Positions 61,374-64,000 of a stretch of DNA of 64,000 bases are shown here, in pieces. Positions within the stretch are counted from its first letter, which is position 1; every line of letters begins with the position of its first letter. A program made the position numbers and the translations under genes. The DNA comes from Chitinophaga agrisoli (GTDB lineage Bacteria; Bacteroidota; Bacteroidia; Chitinophagales; Chitinophagaceae), in the NCBI RefSeq assembly GCF_008386695.1, contig NZ_VUOC01000003.1, positions 482,421 through 546,420 on the forward strand, in the 5' to 3' direction. The notes under the pieces were generated by a model. It searched no databases. It was given only the letters and a program-made list of their open reading frames with translations, and was not told the origin of the DNA.

Positions 61374-61463
61374 ATTGACCGGGCGGTATTGTTATTATAT
61401 CTTTGTGGCCGAAAGACCCCGTGCAGCAGGTATAAGATCTCGTAACAAGCCGCCCCGTCCAAT
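61374..61463. repeat. Structured intergenic element B, related to element A
   Basis: A 90-bp element with imperfect ends ATTGACCGGGCGG and CCGCCCCGTCCAAT. It contains a good TATCTTTG promoter element at 61398-61405, exactly 24 bp from the left end as in element A. Blocks shared with A include GGGCrG-N-ATkGTTA and ATAAGAT..CG.TAA followed by GCCCCGTC.AATC. It probably drives the hydrolase gene at 61491 (leader about 80 nt). Confidence 0.5.
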
Positions 61464-61490
61464 CTCCTTAATCCATAAAAAATTATAGCC

Positions 61491-62483
61491 ATGAGTAACA
61501 CATCCACTTTGCAGAACGGTACCGTTAATTATGCCACCGACCCGCACCTTGACAGTGGTACCAAAGCCTTTTTAAAAGTATTGAATTCCGGTGGCGCTCC
61601 CCTGGAAACACTTTCCAAGCAGGATGCACGTAATGTGCTGATAGGTGCACAGGCCTCCGTAAACGTTGATCTCTCCGGTATTGAAGAATCTGAAAAGACT
61701 ATCACCAGCGACGGTTACACTGTAAAGCTGAATATTGTGCGCCCCGCCGGCGTAACAGGCATTTTGCCTGTGTTTATCTTCATCCATGGCGGTGGCTGGA
61801 TCCTGGGAGATTATCCTACTCACAAGCGTATGGTGCGCGACCTGGTAGTGCTGTCCGGCGCAGCGGCTGTATTTGTAAACTACACCCCTTCCCCGGAAGC
61901 GCAGTACCCGCAGGCTATTAACGAAATTTATGCAGCCACCAAATGGGTAGCCGAGAATGGTAAGGAGCTCAATGTGGATGGTAAAAGACTGGCAGTAGTA
62001 GGTAACAGCGTGGGCGGTAATATGACCGCGGTAACTGCGCTGATGGCTAAAGAAAAAGGCGGCCCGGAGATTAAGCTGCAGATCATGATGTGGCCTGTTA
62101 CAGATACCAACTTTGAAACAGAATCTTACCACCAGTTTGGAGAAGACCGTTTCCTGACCAGCAATGTGATGAAGTGGATGTTTGACCAATACACTAAAGA
62201 TCCTGATCAGCGTAAAGAAACGCACCTGGCAGTGTTGCGCAATTCCGTGGAGCAGCTGAAAGGTCTGCCCCCGGCATTGATCCAGGTAGCAGAAAACGAT
62301 ATTCTCCGCGATGAAGGAGAAGCTTATGGCCGTAAACTGGATGAAGCAGGCGTAAAGGTGACCACCATCCGTTACAATGGTATGATCCATGACTTTGGCC
62401 TGCTGAATGCGCTGGCTGAACTGCCCGCCGTACGCTCCCTGTTTGTACATGCAGCTGCGGAGTTGAAGAAATACCTGGCTTAA
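61491..62483 (+). CDS. Alpha/beta hydrolase of the hormone-sensitive lipase type
   Basis: A 330-residue soluble esterase-like enzyme. The oxyanion-hole motif HGGGW is at residues 99-103 (IFIHGGGWILGD), the nucleophile Ser173 in GNSVGGN, and the other triad members are Asp270 (VAENDILRDEG) and His300 (MIHDFGLL). The GDXG/HSL family hydrolyses short-chain esters or lactones. No signal peptide. It is the last gene of the run that begins with the AraC regulator and the two CMD-family genes, which together suggest detoxification or catabolism of an aromatic or quinone compound (inference). Confidence 0.9.
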   Translation: MSNTSTLQNGTVNYATDPHLDSGTKAFLKVLNSGGAPLETLSKQDARNVLIGAQASVNVDLSGIEESEKTITSDGYTVKLNIVRPAGVTGILPVFIFIHGGGWILGDYPTHKRMVRDLVVLSGAAAVFVNYTPSPEAQYPQAINEIYAATKWVAENGKELNVDGKRLAVVGNSVGGNMTAVTALMAKEKGGPEIKLQIMMWPVTDTNFETESYHQFGEDRFLTSNVMKWMFDQYTKDPDQRKETHLAVLRNSVEQLKGLPPALIQVAENDILRDEGEAYGRKLDEAGVKVTTIRYNGMIHDFGLLNALAELPAVRSLFVHAAAELKKYLA

Positions 62484-62500
62484 TAATTATGATCATCATA

Positions 62501-62550
62501 GTTAGCCGTTAGTGGCCGGAAAGCATATGCGCCGGTTGCTAACGGCTAAC
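62501..62550 (+). terminator. Long intergenic hairpin after the hydrolase gene
   Basis: GTTAGCCGTTAG (62501-62512) pairs with CTAACGGCTAAC (62539-62550), 12 perfect base pairs. Inside, TGGCCGG/CCGGTTG adds seven more pairs (three G-T wobbles). The 12-nt loop contains the palindrome GCATATGC. A half-copy of the same sequence (GCTAACGGCT) recurs at 63561-63570, suggesting a repeated intergenic element. It may act as a terminator without a U-run or as an RNA-stabilising structure. Confidence 0.6.
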
Positions 62551-62606
62551 AACTGTAAGCTGATGACTATTTGATGCCTTTGCTATGCTTTTAAAATTGA
62601 TATGAT

Positions 62607-63530
62607 ATGCGTGCAACTACCCTGGACATAAAAGCAATAGATACGCTCCGCGATCTGCCGGACCTGGTGCCTGTATTGCGGGACACTTATGAAGACTGGA
62701 CCATCCGGGTATTTAACCGGGAGAGTTATGATTGCAGGAACTATTTATCGCCTAACCGGCGGGAGTTCTATAAGGTGTTGCTTATTACCAAAGGCGCGGG
62801 CGTTTTTACCATGGGGTTGAACACCTATTATATCGAGGAGCCTACCATCCTGTTCATTCACCCCAATGATATTATTTCGTGGAAAAGCCTGTCCACAGAG
62901 CGGGGAGGTTACTATTGCCTGTTTAAGAAAACCTTCCTGAACGAGCATATGCAGCTAAAAGCGGCGATAGATAAATACGGTCTATTCAGCGATAAGCAAA
63001 AAAGCGTGATACGGCTGGCCGGTAATGACGTGCCGGTATTAAACGACCTGTTTGTGCGGATGGAGGAAGAGGAGTTAGCAGGCAATCAGCTGCGGGACGA
63101 TGCTATGCAGGCTTACCTGCAGTTACTGATGGTGGGCGCCGCCCGGGTAGCCCGCTTTCCGGAGGCGGATAGCGTATCTGACGAGTTCCGTCATGTGCAT
63201 GCATTCTTTCAGCTGCTGGAAGAGGAGACCGCCAATATTAACTATACCAACCCTATACAACGGAAAACGGCCAAAGAGTTTGCGGCCAGCCTTTCCGTAC
63301 ACCCCAACCATCTCAATGCTGTGCTCAAAAAACACACCGGGCAGAATGTAAGCACCCATATCCGCAACCGCCTCCTGGAGGCTACCAAGGTGCTGCTGGT
63401 ACAAACGGATTGGGCGCTGCAGGATATTGCCTACAGCATTGGCTTCTCCGAGCAGCCTAATTTTAACCTCTTCTTTAAAAAGAATACCGGCGTTACTCCT
63501 GCCGAATTCAGAAGAGGACATCATGTTTGA
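62607..63530 (+). CDS. AraC-family regulator
   Basis: A 307-residue regulator. N-terminal cupin domain (residues 1-190, with YYIEEPTILFIHPNDIISW). C-terminal AraC domain with helix-turn-helix motifs RKTAKEFAASLSVHPNHLN and LQDIAYSIGFSEQPNFNLFF. ATG at 62607. It lies on the same strand downstream of the alpha/beta hydrolase, separated by the long hairpin at 62501-62550. It may control the CMD and hydrolase genes, but this is not shown by sequence. Confidence 0.87.
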   Translation: MRATTLDIKAIDTLRDLPDLVPVLRDTYEDWTIRVFNRESYDCRNYLSPNRREFYKVLLITKGAGVFTMGLNTYYIEEPTILFIHPNDIISWKSLSTERGGYYCLFKKTFLNEHMQLKAAIDKYGLFSDKQKSVIRLAGNDVPVLNDLFVRMEEEELAGNQLRDDAMQAYLQLLMVGAARVARFPEADSVSDEFRHVHAFFQLLEEETANINYTNPIQRKTAKEFAASLSVHPNHLNAVLKKHTGQNVSTHIRNRLLEATKVLLVQTDWALQDIAYSIGFSEQPNFNLFFKKNTGVTPAEFRRGHHV

Positions 63531-63569
63531 TCTGTTATAGCGGATCATGACAAGTAAATAGCTAACGGC

Positions 63570-63773
63570 TCATAAAAGATACTGTTCCAGGATGCTCACT
63601 AATTCATCCCGGGAGAAACGCTCAATTTCTTCACTATCCGCAGTGTTGAGATCTTTTATCCATGCAGGCGTTACGGCCGGGGTAGGTTCGCCATCAACCA
63701 GCTTTTCCGGCTGCTGTCGTTGCCGGAAGCGTGGGAGAGGTCCGCATATGTCAATGGGCATGTTGCTGGTCAT
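63570..63773 (-). CDS. Small hypothetical protein, Pro-rich
   Basis: A 67-residue protein from the ATG at 63773 (MTSNMPIDICGPLPRF); a second ATG at 63761 and a TTG at 63800 are alternatives. The N-terminal half is Arg/Pro-rich (FRQRQQPEKLVDGEPTP). The rest is an acidic helical segment (WIKDLNTADSEEIERFSRDE, then LVSILEQYLL). I do not recognise the family. A partial CDS on the same strand ends 117 bp upstream at 63890, so co-transcription is possible. Confidence 0.5.
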   Translation of the reverse strand: MTSNMPIDICGPLPRFRQRQQPEKLVDGEPTPAVTPAWIKDLNTADSEEIERFSRDELVSILEQYLL

Positions 63774-63889
63774 ATAATTAGGTTTTAGATGCTGATACAA
63801 AGTAACAATGGGGTAGTGACAGCAGTATGTCAGCAGGAAAAACCAAAAAATAATTTAGTTCAGCAACTTTATATCTGATTGATAATTAA

Positions 63890-64000
63890 TCAGTTTTCCG
63901 GTTGTGCCAATGTCCACCAGGCGCCATCATCCGGTACGGTTACCCGTTCAGATAATGACTGCTCCGCTATGGCCGCTTTAAAATCTCCCTTTTCTGGTAG
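63890..64000 (-). CDS. Partial CDS, C-terminal 36 residues only
   Basis: The C-terminal end of a reverse-strand gene cut by the window edge. It ends with TGA at 63890-63892. The visible residues include GDFKAAIAEQSLSERVTVPD and GAWWTLAQPEN; no family is recognisable from 36 residues. Confidence 0.5.
   Translation of the reverse strand, partial: LPEKGDFKAAIAEQSLSERVTVPDDGAWWTLAQPEN

Noticed and set aside
61572-62450. A 292-residue reverse-strand open frame inside the alpha/beta hydrolase gene
   Set aside because: It lies fully antisense to a gene with complete catalytic triad and normal start; the frame reflects codon usage of the sense gene.
1-64000. CRISPR array or transposase genes
   Set aside because: No repeat-spacer periodicity and no transposase, integrase or recombinase motif was seen in any gene of the window.

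Overview
The window looks like chromosomal DNA of a Bacteroidota member close to Chitinophaga. It carries two SusC/SusD outer-membrane uptake pairs, each with its own ECF sigma factor and FecR anti-sigma factor. Several upstream regions show Bacteroidota-type promoters (TTTG, about 17-23 nt, TAnnTTTG). Many secreted glycan-active enzymes and AraC regulators of the class are also present. This assignment rests on gene content only.

Layout. 1-2656: ECF sigma factor, DUF4254 protein, family 9 glycosyltransferase, tRNA-Gln. 2748-9872: first sigma/FecR/SusC/SusD set, forward strand. 9894-20333: a reverse-strand block of phage tail genes, read in the order tail terminator-like protein, tail tube, tail assembly chaperone with an intact -1 frameshift product, tape measure, distal tail protein, tail hub, collar-type fibre, and a fibre-like protein with a signal peptide. 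No capsid, portal, terminase, integrase or lysis gene is visible. 20732-21118: small secreted protein. 21161-28761: second sigma/FecR/SusC/SusD set, reverse strand. 28954-36970: B12-binding radical SAM protein, AraC regulator, two NAD(P)-binding reductases, HopJ-like protein, topoisomerase III and a cobalamin-binding-type protein. 37162-45163: glycan-degrading enzymes (GH18-like, sialidase-like, GH20, a double pectate-lyase-type beta-helix protein) and a NIPSNAP protein. 45307-52691: five tightly spaced genes, SWIM zinc finger, DUF5691, MoxR-type AAA ATPase, DUF5682 and VWA. 52693-56252: acetate kinase and phosphoketolase. 56458-62483: small TUDOR-like protein, PQQ dehydrogenase, AraC regulator, two tandem carboxymuconolactone decarboxylase-family genes separated by related structured promoter elements, and an alpha/beta hydrolase. 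62607-64000: AraC regulator and two small reverse-strand genes, one cut by the window end.

The two most notable systems are the headless tail operon, a candidate flexible tailocin or domesticated tail, and the SWIM/DUF5691/MoxR/DUF5682/VWA operon, which looks like a chaperone-type AAA/VWA machine of unknown purpose. The tail operon's -1 frameshift (slippery A AAT TTT at 18565-18571) can be read directly from the sequence and joins the 165-residue chaperone to an 82-residue extension that has no start codon of its own at the right place. Its intactness argues that the tail module is still under selection.
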